Of a DNA stretch of 64,000 nt, positions 8,708 through 16,474 are shown piece after piece. Origin of the DNA: Clostridium sp. CX1 (GTDB lineage: Bacteria; Bacillota; Clostridia; Clostridiales; Clostridiaceae). A program made the translations under genes and the position numbers. The stretch's first letter is position 1; each line of letters starts with the position of its first letter. Where the stretch lies: contig NZ_JAODOO010000001.1 of NCBI RefSeq assembly GCF_025398335.1, positions 124,001 through 188,000 of the forward strand. The letters are read 5' to 3'. The notes beneath the pieces are model-generated. The model did not search any database. It was given only the letters and a program-made list of their open reading frames with translations, and had not been told where the DNA came from.

Positions 8708-8742
8708 CCTCCTCACCAATATATATACATGAGGAGGTTTTT
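8708..8742. terminator. Terminator hairpin
   Basis: CCTCCTCA (8708-8715) / TGAGGAGG (8730-8737) followed by TTTTTA. On the opposite strand the stem is followed by GCTTTTT, so it may work both ways. Confidence 0.7.
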
Positions 8743-8863
8743 ACCTTTATAATTGCTTCTAAGTTACATTGCTGTTGAGAAGCAGGTATTATATATATCA
8801 TGGCTAAATTTGAACCGGTAGTAAGTATTACATAGAAATGTATATAATTATTCAGCATATTTG

Positions 8864-8967
8864 TGTCATTTTGATACATTGGTTCATTTTGATCATCAGT
8901 ACATCCTAGTGTTAAGAGAGTAGTTATAAAGACATTATCACAAAACACCAGAAGGTCATTTTGAACC
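8864..8967. promoter_or_regulatory. Cluster of TCATTTTGA dyads
   Basis: Three near-palindromic sites: TGTCATTTTGATACA (8864-8877 region), GGTTCATTTTGATC (8881-8894) and GGTCATTTTGAACC (8954-8967). Two more, GGTCAAAATGAACC, occur at 9888-9901 and 10281-10294. All share a TCA-N3-TGA core. Probably binding sites of one regulator; which one is not known. Confidence 0.5.
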
Positions 8968-8986
8968 AATTCTATGTTTATATATG

Positions 8987-9051
8987 TCTATAAACATTTG
9001 TATATAAATATTCATCTATAAATGTTTGTCTACCTTATAGACATTTGTAGA
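8987..9051. repeat. Three iteron-like 18-bp repeats
   Basis: TCTATAAACATTTGTATA (8987-9004), TCTATAAATGTTTGTCTA (9015-9032) and CTTATAGACATTTGTAGA (9034-9051) share an ATARACATTTGTA-like core. They could be a second iteron set or operators upstream of nearby leftward transcription. Confidence 0.5.
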
Positions 9052-9179
9052 TGCTTATAAAGGAACCACATTTTTGATATTACGATAAAATCATAAGAGT
9101 TTGGATTTTTGATTATAGTAAGTGGAATGGAGTTTTCAGAGATTAATGCTTAAGCCATTATAATAGCTATAAACGTATT

Positions 9180-9659
9180 TTAAGAAGTAGTAGTATCATT
9201 TTGATTCTCATTGAAACCATATATTTCTTCAATAAGTTTAGAGAAGAATTTATAGGATTCAATTATCATCGACTTGAACTCCTTCATTTTTATTTCTAAT
9301 TCTTCTCTTCCAAGCTCAGTAAGGGCATAATACTTTTTATCGTCCTCTATCTTTATGTTCTCAATAAGGTTGTTTGCTGTAAGCTTGTTTAAAATAGGAT
9401 AGAGAGTTCCATGTGAGGGCTTCCAAACAGCAGAGCCTATTGTGTCTTGCAGGAATGCTAGTATTTCTTTGCCATATAGAGGCCTGTTTTGTTTGTTTAA
9501 TACATGAAGGGTGTAGAAAGATAAGAAGTTTGAACTAGACATCTTGGTAGGGAAAAGTCTTGTGTATTCAGCCTTGTAGTCATGCTTAGGATTAATCTTT
9601 TTAAGACCTTTCTGATTGATAAGATTAGAAGTTTTAATAGATTTTTCAGTTGATTTCAT
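9180..9659 (-). CDS. PadR-family transcriptional regulator
   Basis: 159 residues, with an N-terminal extension of about 40 residues ahead of the PadR winged helix. The diagnostic stretch W-K-P-S-H-G-T-L-Y-P-I-L-N-K-L is present, followed by the wing (D-K-K-Y-Y-A-L-T-E-L-G) and a C-terminal dimerisation helix. ATG preceded by AAGGAGG. It is encoded alone, opposite to its neighbours, on the side of the element that carries many dyads; its ligand and target are unknown. Confidence 0.88.
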   Translation of the reverse strand: MKSTEKSIKTSNLINQKGLKKINPKHDYKAEYTRLFPTKMSSSNFLSFYTLHVLNKQNRPLYGKEILAFLQDTIGSAVWKPSHGTLYPILNKLTANNLIENIKIEDDKKYYALTELGREELEIKMKEFKSMIIESYKFFSKLIEEIYGFNENQNDTTTS

Positions 9660-9887
9660 TATGAATCCTCCTTTAGATATAAATATTAATGGTTATTCAA
9701 TACTTTAAATAAGGTTGAGCTTTATAAAGGTTTAAGCATACTTATAAAAAGTTAAAAAAGAACCACCAGTGCCCTGCTAAGGGCTAAATCTTTAATCTGA
9801 AAAAGGAAGATGAATAGTTAAAAAAGGGTTTAAGGTATAAGCCAAATTAGATTAAGCTGTTGTGAATTAAGCCGAAGGCTTTGGATA

Positions 9888-10020
9888 GGTCAAAATGAAC
9901 CATGTAATTCAATAAAGGGGTGGGGCATGAAACTAAGAATTGGATTTTGATTTATATAGCCTGGTACCGAGAGAAAATATATGTGATTTTATAGATATAT
10001 AAGTGAAGTGGGATATTATA
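9888..10020 (+). repeat. Paralogous intergenic module, copy 1
   Basis: Starts with the dyad GGTCAAAATGAACC, then AGGGGTGGGGC directly before ATGAAACTAAGAA (short frame 9927-9950), then an AT-rich tail resembling copy 2 at 10281 and, more weakly, copy 3 at 15801. After a 1-base frame change the tail would read F-D-L-Y-S-L-V-P-R-E-N-I, similar to F-D-N-V-N-L-V-S-D-K-N-I in copy 3. This suggests decayed copies of a small gene or a repeated RNA unit. Confidence 0.5.
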
Positions 10021-10119
10021 AGGTTCATGATATTAATACAAGCGGTGAATCATTTTTAAAAGACAAAATACATTGGTATTTGTCACTAGAGCATATAGGA
10101 AATTTAGTTGAGAGGGGTG

Positions 10120-10133
10120 CGTCAAATTTGACG
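10120..10133. promoter_or_regulatory. CGTCAAATTTGACG palindrome, copy 2
   Basis: Perfect 14-bp dyad of the TGTCAAATYYGACA group, inside the non-coding stretch downstream of paralogous module copy 1. Confidence 0.55.
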
Positions 10134-10280
10134 AAGGGTACAGAATACACGGGATCATCTCTATGTAAACTAATACTATTGATATGATTCTTACAGATAC
10201 TAACCGTAAGAAAGCATAGATGAGAGAGATGTATATTAGTTTTTGTCATTTGATTACTATTTATTATACATTTTCATTTG

Positions 10281-10410
10281 GGTCAAAATGAACCACTCAT
10301 ATCTTTAGAGGGGTGGGGCATGAAACTAAGAAATACATTTTAATTGATATAGCCTGGTACTAGGAAAAAAATATACGTAATTTTATAACTAAATAAGCGA
10401 ATTGAAGCTA
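10281..10410 (+). repeat. Paralogous intergenic module, copy 2
   Basis: Same order as copy 1: GGTCAAAATGAACC, then AGGGGTGGGGC and ATGAAACTAAGAA (frame 10320-10343, ends after seven codons), then a related tail ending near 10410. A terminator-like hairpin follows at 10510, which would fit a short transcript. Confidence 0.5.
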
Positions 10411-10509
10411 TATATTATTAAAATAGATATTTATAATTTTAACTATTTTGATATAATAATAAGTGGATAGAGCCGTTGGCTTCTGTCAGTGCTGTAAAAT
10501 TAATCCGAG

Positions 10510-10541
10510 AACAAGTAGTTGGAGCTACTTGTTTTCTTTTT
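10510..10541 (+). terminator. Terminator in the non-coding stretch
   Basis: Perfect 9-bp stem AACAAGTAG (10510-10518) / CTACTTGTT (10525-10533) with a 6-base loop, followed by TTCTTTTT. There is no protein gene upstream, so it implies a non-coding or decayed transcript. Confidence 0.75.
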
Positions 10542-10617
10542 AGTTATATATTTTTTAAGATAAAACATATTGATAGTTGCTGTTAGAGAATATCGAGAAT
10601 ATATTGTGTAAGTGGTG

Positions 10618-10631
10618 TGTCAAATTTGACA
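10618..10631. promoter_or_regulatory. TGTCAAATTTGACA palindrome, copy 3
   Basis: Perfect 14-bp dyad, extended to GTGTCAAATTTGACAC. About 80 bp on its right are similar to the sequence after copy 2, so the dyad belongs to the duplicated module. Confidence 0.6.
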
Positions 10632-10741
10632 CAGGGGATAGCTGAGGACATTTCTTTAAAAAAGTATTCATATTAATATGATTAATACAGATAATAAATG
10701 TAAGAAACCAAAACTGTAATTAATTATAATAGAAATGGTTA

Positions 10742-10755
10742 TGTCGGATTTGACA
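10742..10755. promoter_or_regulatory. TGTCGGATTTGACA palindrome, copy 4
   Basis: Reverse orientation of the TGTCAAATCCGACA dyad; lies just beyond the original end of the initiator-like gene. Confidence 0.55.
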
Positions 10756-10810
10756 TTTAATTTATACAGGAAAACATTTAGAAGCTAATTGCTTTCCTGT
10801 GTAAATTAAA
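10756..10810 (-). terminator. Long hairpin after the original end of the initiator-like gene
   Basis: 18-base arms TTTAATTTATACAGGAAA (10756-10773) and TTTCCTGTGTAAATTAAA (10793-10810), almost perfectly complementary. It lies 17 bp beyond the reconstructed stop (10827-10829) of the gene at 14083-14982, so it was probably its terminator, although the T-run on that strand is weak. Confidence 0.55.
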
Positions 10811-10989
10811 AACTATATGGGATACTTTATATTACTTCAATTTTATATTTATTATCAGGTAAGTATAAAACATTAAATGGGAGCGTAAATAGATTTGTGT
10901 AAATTCAAATCTATTTACGCTTCTTTCTGTATAGATAGCTGGTATTTATGGAAAAAATAACATAAATGTTTTTGAGAGGAGAAAAGGAA

Positions 10990-12216
10990 ATGAAACAACT
11001 ACAAATACCAGATATAGATTTAAATAAGGAACTTAATAAATGCAAAAGCATGGAGGACCTAGTTGGAAAAAATGGATTGATGCAACGGTTATTTGGAAAC
11101 ATAATTCAGCAGTTCTTAGAAGCTGAGATGGAAGAACATCTCGGCAGAGAGAAGTATGAGAGGAATAGTAACGGCGGTAGGAATTATAGAAATGGTTATA
11201 GCCAAAAGAATATTAGAACAAGTTTTGGAGAAGTTGACGTAAATGTTCCGAGGGATCGAAAGTCGGAATTTGAGCCTAGAATTGTGAAGAAATATGAAAC
11301 GGTTTGTAATGAACTTGATAAGAAGGTTATAGGCTTATATGCAAGAGGCATGTCTGTGGATGATATTAAGTCAGAAATTGATGAACTCTACGGTGTAGAC
11401 ATATCTCCTACAATGATTTCGAAAATAACAGATAAGGTAATGGAGACGGCTATCGCCTGGCAGAACAGGTCGTTAGACCCTGTATACCCTATAGTCTATA
11501 TGGATGCTGTTCATTTTAAGGTTAGAGAAGAGCATAGAATTGTAAGTAAGGCTGCATACATTTGTATGGCTTTAGATACAAAAGGTTATAAAGATATACT
11601 TGGCATTTGGATTGGAGAACAGGAGGGAGCTAAGTTTTGGTTATCAGTTTGCAACGACCTTAAAAACAGAGGGGTAAGAGATATACTAATTGCCTGTATG
11701 GATGGTCTTAAAGGTTTACCTGACGCTATAAAAGCTGTATTTCCTAATGTAAGTATACAAAATTGCATAATACATCAAATTAGAAATTCTATAAGGTATG
11801 TAGCTTCAAAAGATATCAAGGCTTTTATGAAGGATTTAAAATCTGTATATCAAGCAACAGGTGAACAGGTAGCTCTAAACTCTCTTCAAACTCTGGAAGA
11901 TACTTGGGGAGAAAAGTATTCAATAGTTATACAGTCTTGGAGGAATAACTGGGAGAATTTATCTACATACTTTGCTTTCCCACCAGAGATTAGAAGAATA
12001 ATATACACTACAAATGCCTTAGAGGGATTCAATAGACAGCTAAGAAAATTTACTAAGATTAGAACATCCTTTCCTACGGATGATTCATTAATGAAGGCTC
12101 TATATTTAGCTACAGAGCAGATTATGACTAAATGGACTTCGCCTAGCCAGAATTGGTCTTTAACATTAGCTCAACTTAGTATAATGTTTGAAGATAGGCT
12201 TGAACAGTTTATCTAA
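10990..12216 (+). CDS. IS256-family (mutator-type) transposase
   Basis: 408 residues, full length for the family. DDE-type catalytic residues lie in Y-M-D-A-V-H-F, A-C-M-D-G-L-K-G-L and T-N-A-L-E-G-F-N. The N-terminal motif E-M-E-E-H-L-G-R-E-K-Y-E-R is typical. The ATG is preceded by GAGAGGAGAAAAGGAA; an in-frame ATG at 10966 lacks that spacing. A hairpin between the left end and the gene (10883-10920, GCGTAAATAGATTTG and its complement) may limit outside transcription. Looks intact. Confidence 0.93.
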   Translation: MKQLQIPDIDLNKELNKCKSMEDLVGKNGLMQRLFGNIIQQFLEAEMEEHLGREKYERNSNGGRNYRNGYSQKNIRTSFGEVDVNVPRDRKSEFEPRIVKKYETVCNELDKKVIGLYARGMSVDDIKSEIDELYGVDISPTMISKITDKVMETAIAWQNRSLDPVYPIVYMDAVHFKVREEHRIVSKAAYICMALDTKGYKDILGIWIGEQEGAKFWLSVCNDLKNRGVRDILIACMDGLKGLPDAIKAVFPNVSIQNCIIHQIRNSIRYVASKDIKAFMKDLKSVYQATGEQVALNSLQTLEDTWGEKYSIVIQSWRNNWENLSTYFAFPPEIRRIIYTTNALEGFNRQLRKFTKIRTSFPTDDSLMKALYLATEQIMTKWTSPSQNWSLTLAQLSIMFEDRLEQFI

Positions 12217-12417
12217 AAAGCTACGCTTGTACTTTTTTGGAATAGAGTGAATAATATTAGAGATTTTGCAAATTATAATAATAAATATAAGCTATACTAT
12301 CTCAGTATTTAGTCATTCCCTAAAAAATAAAAATTACTACAGAAAGCGTTGATATGCTCCCTTTAAAGTAGACAGATTAAAAAATAAAAATCTTTTACTT
12401 TAAGGAGGAGCATTTTT

Positions 12418-13101
12418 ATGTCCAGAAGAACTAAGTATACAGCAGAAGAAAAGTATAAAATCTTAATGGCATATGAGGATGGAATTGGATCAATGGTGAA
12501 GATTGCTTCTATGTATAAAATCAATGAAGCTACTCTTAAAAAGTGGATATATAATTTTGAAAAATATGGTTTAGATGGGCTAAAAGAATCAAAAACATGG
12601 AAATCATATTCAAAAGAGCTGAAGGAACAGGCTGTAATAGACTATTCCTCAGGAGAATATTCACTAACAGAAGTTGTGCAGAAGTACGAAATATCAGACA
12701 AATCATTACTGAAACATTGGATAAAGAAGTATAATAGTCATAGAGAAATAGCGTCACCTACGAAAGGAATGAACCAATCTATGACAAAGAGCAGAACTAC
12801 TTCTTTAGAAGAAAGAATTGAAATTGTCTTTTACTGCATAGATAGAAACAAAAACTATCAAAATACTGCTGAAGCTTATAATGTCTCCTACCAACAAGTA
12901 TACCAATGGGTAAAGAAATATGAATCTGGTGGAGAGGACGCCTTGAAAGACCGACGAGGTCGGAATAAGGACGAAGAGGAACTGACACCTGAAGATAGAG
13001 TAAATCTTGAAATGAAAAAATTAAAAATAGAAAACGAAAGATTAAGGGCAGAGAATGAATTCTTAAAAAAATTGAAGGAACTAGAAAGGGGGCGATCTTA
13101 A
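12418..13101 (+). CDS. IS3-family transposase OrfA (DNA-binding part)
   Basis: 227 residues with two helix-turn-helix modules (about 1-60 and 125-185) and a C-terminal leucine-zipper-like helix (K-I-E-N-E-R-L-R-A-E-N-E-F-L-K-K-L). ATG after TTTAAGGAGGAGC. A run of seven A at 13065-13071, in the codons for L-K-K-L, is a likely -1 slippery site giving the OrfAB fusion transposase. Confidence 0.9.
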   Translation: MSRRTKYTAEEKYKILMAYEDGIGSMVKIASMYKINEATLKKWIYNFEKYGLDGLKESKTWKSYSKELKEQAVIDYSSGEYSLTEVVQKYEISDKSLLKHWIKKYNSHREIASPTKGMNQSMTKSRTTSLEERIEIVFYCIDRNKNYQNTAEAYNVSYQQVYQWVKKYESGGEDALKDRRGRNKDEEELTPEDRVNLEMKKLKIENERLRAENEFLKKLKELERGRS

Positions 13102-13190
13102 GCCGTCTACGACAAGAGAATAAGTATATTGCAATCTCACAACTTCATAAAAAAAGTAAATTTTCAATATCTCTATTATGCGAGATAGCA

Positions 13191-13979
13191 ATGGTTTCAC
13201 GCTCTTCATACTATAAGTGGCTAAATCGTGAAGAATCTGCCACAGAAACTGAAAACAAGATGTTAATAACAAAGATTGTTGAACTCTACGAGGAAGTTGA
13301 CGGTATTTATGGCTATAGAAGAATTATGATGAATTTAAACCGAAGGCTGGACAAGGCTTTCAACCATAAACGCATCTATAGACTTATGAAGCTTTTGAGT
13401 CTACAGTCTGTTATTAGAAGTAAAAAGAGTCGTTACATAAAATCTAAACCTCAACATGTAGCAGAAAACCTGCTCAACCGCGAATTTACTGCTACCAATC
13501 CAAATGAGAAGTGGGTTACAGACGTTACTGAATTCAAATATGGGAACTCCCAGAAAGCGTATTTAAGTGCTATTTTGGATCTGTATGATAAAAGTATTGT
13601 TGCATATGTACTTGGACACTCTAATAATAATAACCTTGTATTTAAAACTCTTGATATGGCTCTAGAGGTTTCTCATGGAGCAAGTCCAATGATTCACAGT
13701 GATCGTGGTTTTCAGTATACCTCCAATAGATTCAAACGAAAATTAGATGTAGTAGGAATGACTCAAAGCATGTCACGAGTTGGTCGATGTATTGATAATG
13801 GCCCTATGGAAGGGTTTTGGGGAATTCTTAAGTGTGAAAAGTATTACTTACATAAATATCAAACATATGAGGAGCTCTCTAATGGGGTTGATGAATATAT
13901 GCTTTTCTACAATAACAAAAGATTACAAAAAAAATTAAACGGCCTCAGCCCAATGGAATATCGGGCTTTGACCGCTTAG
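13191..13979 (+). CDS. IS3-family transposase OrfB (catalytic part)
   Basis: 262 residues counted from ATG 13191, but the frame is open further upstream, through S-R-L-R-Q-E-N-K-Y-I and across the end of orfA. The active protein is therefore probably made by -1 frameshifting. HTH_21 region (G-I-Y-G-Y-R-R-I) followed by an rve integrase core with the DDE residues in W-V-T-D-V-T-E-F, I-H-S-D-R-G-F-Q-Y and D-N-G-P-M-E-G-F-W-G. Full length, no disruption seen. Confidence 0.9.
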   Translation: MVSRSSYYKWLNREESATETENKMLITKIVELYEEVDGIYGYRRIMMNLNRRLDKAFNHKRIYRLMKLLSLQSVIRSKKSRYIKSKPQHVAENLLNREFTATNPNEKWVTDVTEFKYGNSQKAYLSAILDLYDKSIVAYVLGHSNNNNLVFKTLDMALEVSHGASPMIHSDRGFQYTSNRFKRKLDVVGMTQSMSRVGRCIDNGPMEGFWGILKCEKYYLHKYQTYEELSNGVDEYMLFYNNKRLQKKLNGLSPMEYRALTA

Positions 13980-14082
13980 ATCCTTTTTATTATTTCCACT
14001 GTCTACTTGACAGGGTGCAGTTCACGTTTCCTGTAGTAATTTCCAATTAAAATTAATCTTATCTATTTAATTTTACACAAAA

Positions 14083-14982
14083 CTACGGACATTCTCCATT
14101 AAATATTTTTCGTTCATGTAATATATTTAAAGCTTTTTTTATATATTGCCTTTGGTATTTTAATTCACTTTGTGCTACTGGTACAAATTCTATTAAATCA
14201 TCAATTGATACAGTTAAACTGCTTTTAGTATGCATCCACAGTGAAATTAGCAAATAAAGTTTCCTTGCAGTAAGATTATTAGTTAATCTTAAATTTTCTC
14301 TATTATATACAAGAAAATGTCCATTAATAATCATATCATAGAAGAAGCTATTTAGCTTTATTTTACTTATATTATTAAGCTTCAAGTTATCTGTTGTATT
14401 TGAATTATAGTAATTTGGACATCTTTCTATGTACTTATACTTTGTTGAAGTATCTTTAATATAATTTTTGCTTTTGATGTTGTATATTCCGCCATCATAA
14501 CAATTAACAATGTTTGTTGCCAAAAGAGTTTCTATACTATTTTGTATATTATTACGAACCGTATTATTTATAAAACTTTTATAGCCTAATTCTTTTGCTA
14601 AAGCATTAATTGTAAAATCTATGGTTAGATCTTCTTCAAAGATGAAATCTGTCTTTAATATGCAGATACCGTTCTTTGTTTTATTTTTTATAAATATGCT
14701 TTGCAATGCAGCTAAGATGTCTAAATCTCTTAAAGTAGGAACTCCAAATTCTTCATGTCCAGAAACATAGGTACCTCTTTGAGCAGGTTTCCCTGTTCGA
14801 TTAATCCATTTATAGTATATACTTTTTAACTTTTCGCCTTTATATTCAGCTATGAACGGAAGTTGAACACTATTAATTTCTATAATAGATTCTTCAGTCT
14901 TTAGTTTTATTGCTCTTGATTTGCCAGTAGTGCTTTTGTGTCCATTAAACATTGTTTCAAAATTTTCATTTCTTTTTGGCAC
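14083..14982 (-). CDS. Replication-initiator-like protein, C-terminus replaced by an IS end
   Basis: 299 residues from a GTG start (GGAG nine bases upstream). The middle region (F-G-V-P-T-L-R-D-L-D-I-L-A-A-L) and a C-terminal winged-helix-like part resemble TrfA/RPA-type plasmid initiators, at family level only. The last four residues (G-E-C-P) and the stop come from the inverted repeat of the IS256 element. The original frame resumes at 10870-10827 on the other side of the IS and would end V-L-Y-L-P-D-N-K-Y-K-I-E-V-I. So about 14 residues are lost; the body may still be functional. Cotranscribed with the RNase H-SWIM gene 28 bp upstream. Confidence 0.65.
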   Translation of the reverse strand: MPKRNENFETMFNGHKSTTGKSRAIKLKTEESIIEINSVQLPFIAEYKGEKLKSIYYKWINRTGKPAQRGTYVSGHEEFGVPTLRDLDILAALQSIFIKNKTKNGICILKTDFIFEEDLTIDFTINALAKELGYKSFINNTVRNNIQNSIETLLATNIVNCYDGGIYNIKSKNYIKDTSTKYKYIERCPNYYNSNTTDNLKLNNISKIKLNSFFYDMIINGHFLVYNRENLRLTNNLTARKLYLLISLWMHTKSSLTVSIDDLIEFVPVAQSELKYQRQYIKKALNILHERKIFNGECP

Positions 14983-15010
14983 TTAATATTTCTCCTTTAT
15001 ATATTGAAGT

Positions 15011-15637
15011 CTAAAGATTATTTGTATAGTTTTCAGCAGCAATGATATGCTTGCACTTTTTTCTTTCCCACCAATGTTGCAATTTAAAGAAGCGGCAGGT
15101 GCATGTGCAAAGCTCTAAATCAACAATATAATATATATTTTTATCTTTACTACTTTGAGCTAAAAAAGTATTATCGTTGATGTAGTTAACATTGATTTTC
15201 TTTGCTCTATACTCAATGTACTTATCTAAGAATGGTTCTTGGCTTAGATAGTGAGCTTTGCGATTAAGATTTCTTGGAATCCATTTTAATTCTATATTTT
15301 GAAAATTAGACATAAGATTGATGATATTAAGTACATATTGAGGTGGCTTTCTTTTGGCCTTTTTCATGCCTCGAATTATTATTTTATTCACTTTACCAAT
15401 TACATCTTGGTTGTCACCATAGATAGTAATAATATCATCCTTTTTACAAAGTTCTGCAAGCTTTAATAAAGACTTAATAATGGCTTGACCTTCGGCGAAA
15501 TTAGAATCCCCAAAAGGTCCAATACATTCAGAAAAAAGAAACTCTTCTGATGTTTTTGCGTTCATTATTTGAAGGCCTATAGTCATTCCTATTGCTTCAT
15601 TGTTGCTTGCATCACATTTACAAATCCATTCGGTCAT
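15011..15637 (-). CDS. RNase H-like domain fused to a SWIM zinc finger
   Basis: About 208 residues; ATG after AGGAGGTG. The N-terminal RNase HI fold (about 1-145) has acidic residues at the family positions: D in K-C-D-A-S, E in F-A-E-G-Q-A-I and D in Y-G-D-N-Q-D-V. The usual fourth Asp (A-D-x-L-A) is His here (R-K-A-H-Y-L-S). The C-terminal part (about 165-205) is a SWIM finger: C-T-C-x-C ... K-K-C-K-H-I-I-A-A. First gene of the leftward operon with the initiator-like gene, so a role in RNA-primer or R-loop processing during element replication is plausible but unproven. Confidence 0.75.
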   Translation of the reverse strand: MTEWICKCDASNNEAIGMTIGLQIMNAKTSEEFLFSECIGPFGDSNFAEGQAIIKSLLKLAELCKKDDIITIYGDNQDVIGKVNKIIIRGMKKAKRKPPQYVLNIINLMSNFQNIELKWIPRNLNRKAHYLSQEPFLDKYIEYRAKKINVNYINDNTFLAQSSKDKNIYYIVDLELCTCTCRFFKLQHWWERKKCKHIIAAENYTNNL

Positions 15638-15734
15638 CAAACACCTCCTAGGTTATTAAAATAATATTTTGAATATGATACAGCAGCTTAATAATAAATC
15701 GCATTACAACAAAAGTCAAGAATGTAAAATAATG

Positions 15735-15748
15735 TGTCAAATCCGACA
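15735..15748. promoter_or_regulatory. TGTCAAATCCGACA palindrome, copy 5
   Basis: Identical 14-mer to the copy at 5746-5759. It lies about 100 bp upstream of the leftward RNase H/initiator operon and 250 bp upstream of the BREX operon, so it could control either. Confidence 0.6.
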
Positions 15749-15800
15749 GGCTTAAATGATTTATGGTATTAAAGCTAAATGTAGAAGTATAAGGCTTCTA

Positions 15801-15890
15801 TGCTTGGGCATGAAAATAAAAAGTACTTTTGATAATGTAAACTTAGTATCTGATAAAAATATAGTTATTTTTATACCTATATTTACATAA
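15801..15890 (+). repeat. Paralogous intergenic module, copy 3 (diverged, short frame open)
   Basis: GCTTGGGC precedes an ATG (15810) that opens a 26-codon frame (M-K-I-K-S-T-F-D-N-V-N-L-V-S-D-K-N-I ...) ending at 15890. Aligned with copies 1 and 2 (M-K-L-R...F), this is the only one whose frame is not interrupted early. The rest of 15641-16001 shows no gene. Confidence 0.4.
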
Positions 15891-16001
15891 ACTAACAAAA
15901 TATTAGCTCCAGGAAGGATTTTTAAAATAAATAAAGAATATATAACAAGATATAGATTAATAAGTGACTAATTCTATAAATAAGTAGATAGTAGGTGAGG
16001 T

Positions 16002-16460
16002 ATGGAAGCTGAAAAATTAATTTATAGGATGACAGATGCTGTAGCTGCAGCTAAATCAAAAAGAAATAAACTTATCATTGTTAATACTAAAAAGGTAGCC
16101 TTTGAAAAAGCTATAGCGGCAATAGGATTAGATTGTATAAACCTTAATTTATTATTAAGTGAAAAATTACTAGAAATACCTGTTAGTAAAAGAAGTAGAA
16201 GTGTAGATAGTTTTATTAAGGACTTAATTAAAAGCAATAATATGAACACTTTAGCCTTAAGTAATTATGAGCTTCTTTTTTTGCCCGAATTAAAACAAGA
16301 CCCAATTAGACTTTTTGAAGACTTAAGTAAAGAAAGAGTTATCCTTATTGTCTGGGAAGGCAGGTATGAAAATAACAGTTTATATTATGCGGAGCCTTGG
16401 CATAGAGAATATAGAGAATATAAAGATTTAGATGCTATAATAGTACAAGGAAATATTTGA
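16002..16460 (+). CDS. brxF: BrxF-like protein of a BREX type 3 system
   Basis: 152 residues, the length of BrxF. The N-terminal part (S-K-R-N-K-L-I-I-V-N-T) is where the annotated family has a P-loop, but no classical GxxxxGKT is visible. The C-terminal A-E-P-W-H-R-E-Y-R-E-Y matches the conserved tail I associate with BrxF. It is the first gene of the operon, overlapping the region just before brxC, which is the expected type 3 position. The assignment rests on length, tail motif and context. Confidence 0.7.
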   Translation: MEAEKLIYRMTDAVAAAKSKRNKLIIVNTKKVAFEKAIAAIGLDCINLNLLLSEKLLEIPVSKRSRSVDSFIKDLIKSNNMNTLALSNYELLFLPELKQDPIRLFEDLSKERVILIVWEGRYENNSLYYAEPWHREYREYKDLDAIIVQGNI

Positions 16461-16474
16461 AAGGTGGAAGTTAT

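Larger units (their letters stand above)
12350..14024 (+). mobile_element. IS3-family insertion sequence nested in the IS256 element
   Basis: Terminal inverted repeats start TGATATGCTCCCTTTAAAGT (12350) and, on the other strand, TGAACTGCACCCTGTCAAGT (from 14024); both continue to AGACAG (26 bp, five mismatches). It is flanked by the 3-bp duplication CGT at 12347-12349 and 14025-14027. Length 1675 bp. It carries orfA and orfB in the -1 frameshift arrangement normal for this family. Confidence 0.88.
10879..14096 (+). mobile_element. IS256-family insertion sequence (interrupted by an IS3-family element)
   Basis: Ends were found by aligning GGGAGCGTAAATAGATTTGTG (from 10879, first part of a 26-base terminal repeat) with the complement of 14071-14096, GAGAATGTCCGTAGTTTTGTG: 18 of 26 positions match without gaps. 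The element is flanked by an exact 8-bp duplication, CATTAAAT, at 10871-10878 and 14097-14104, as expected for IS256 elements. It contains the transposase and a hairpin, into which the IS3-family element inserted. Without that insertion it would be about 1.54 kb. Confidence 0.88.

Noticed and set aside
8679-8969. 96-codon minus-strand frame
   Set aside because: No ribosome binding site, overlaps a terminator and several dyads, and the product has no protein-like pattern.
9196-9204. Additional TCATTTTGA site
   Set aside because: It lies inside the padR coding sequence near its stop and lacks the flanking GG/CC bases; probably chance.
10025-10249. 74-codon minus-strand frame in the non-coding stretch
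   Set aside because: Lies across the duplicated module and a palindrome, with no ribosome binding site and no counterpart in the sister copy.
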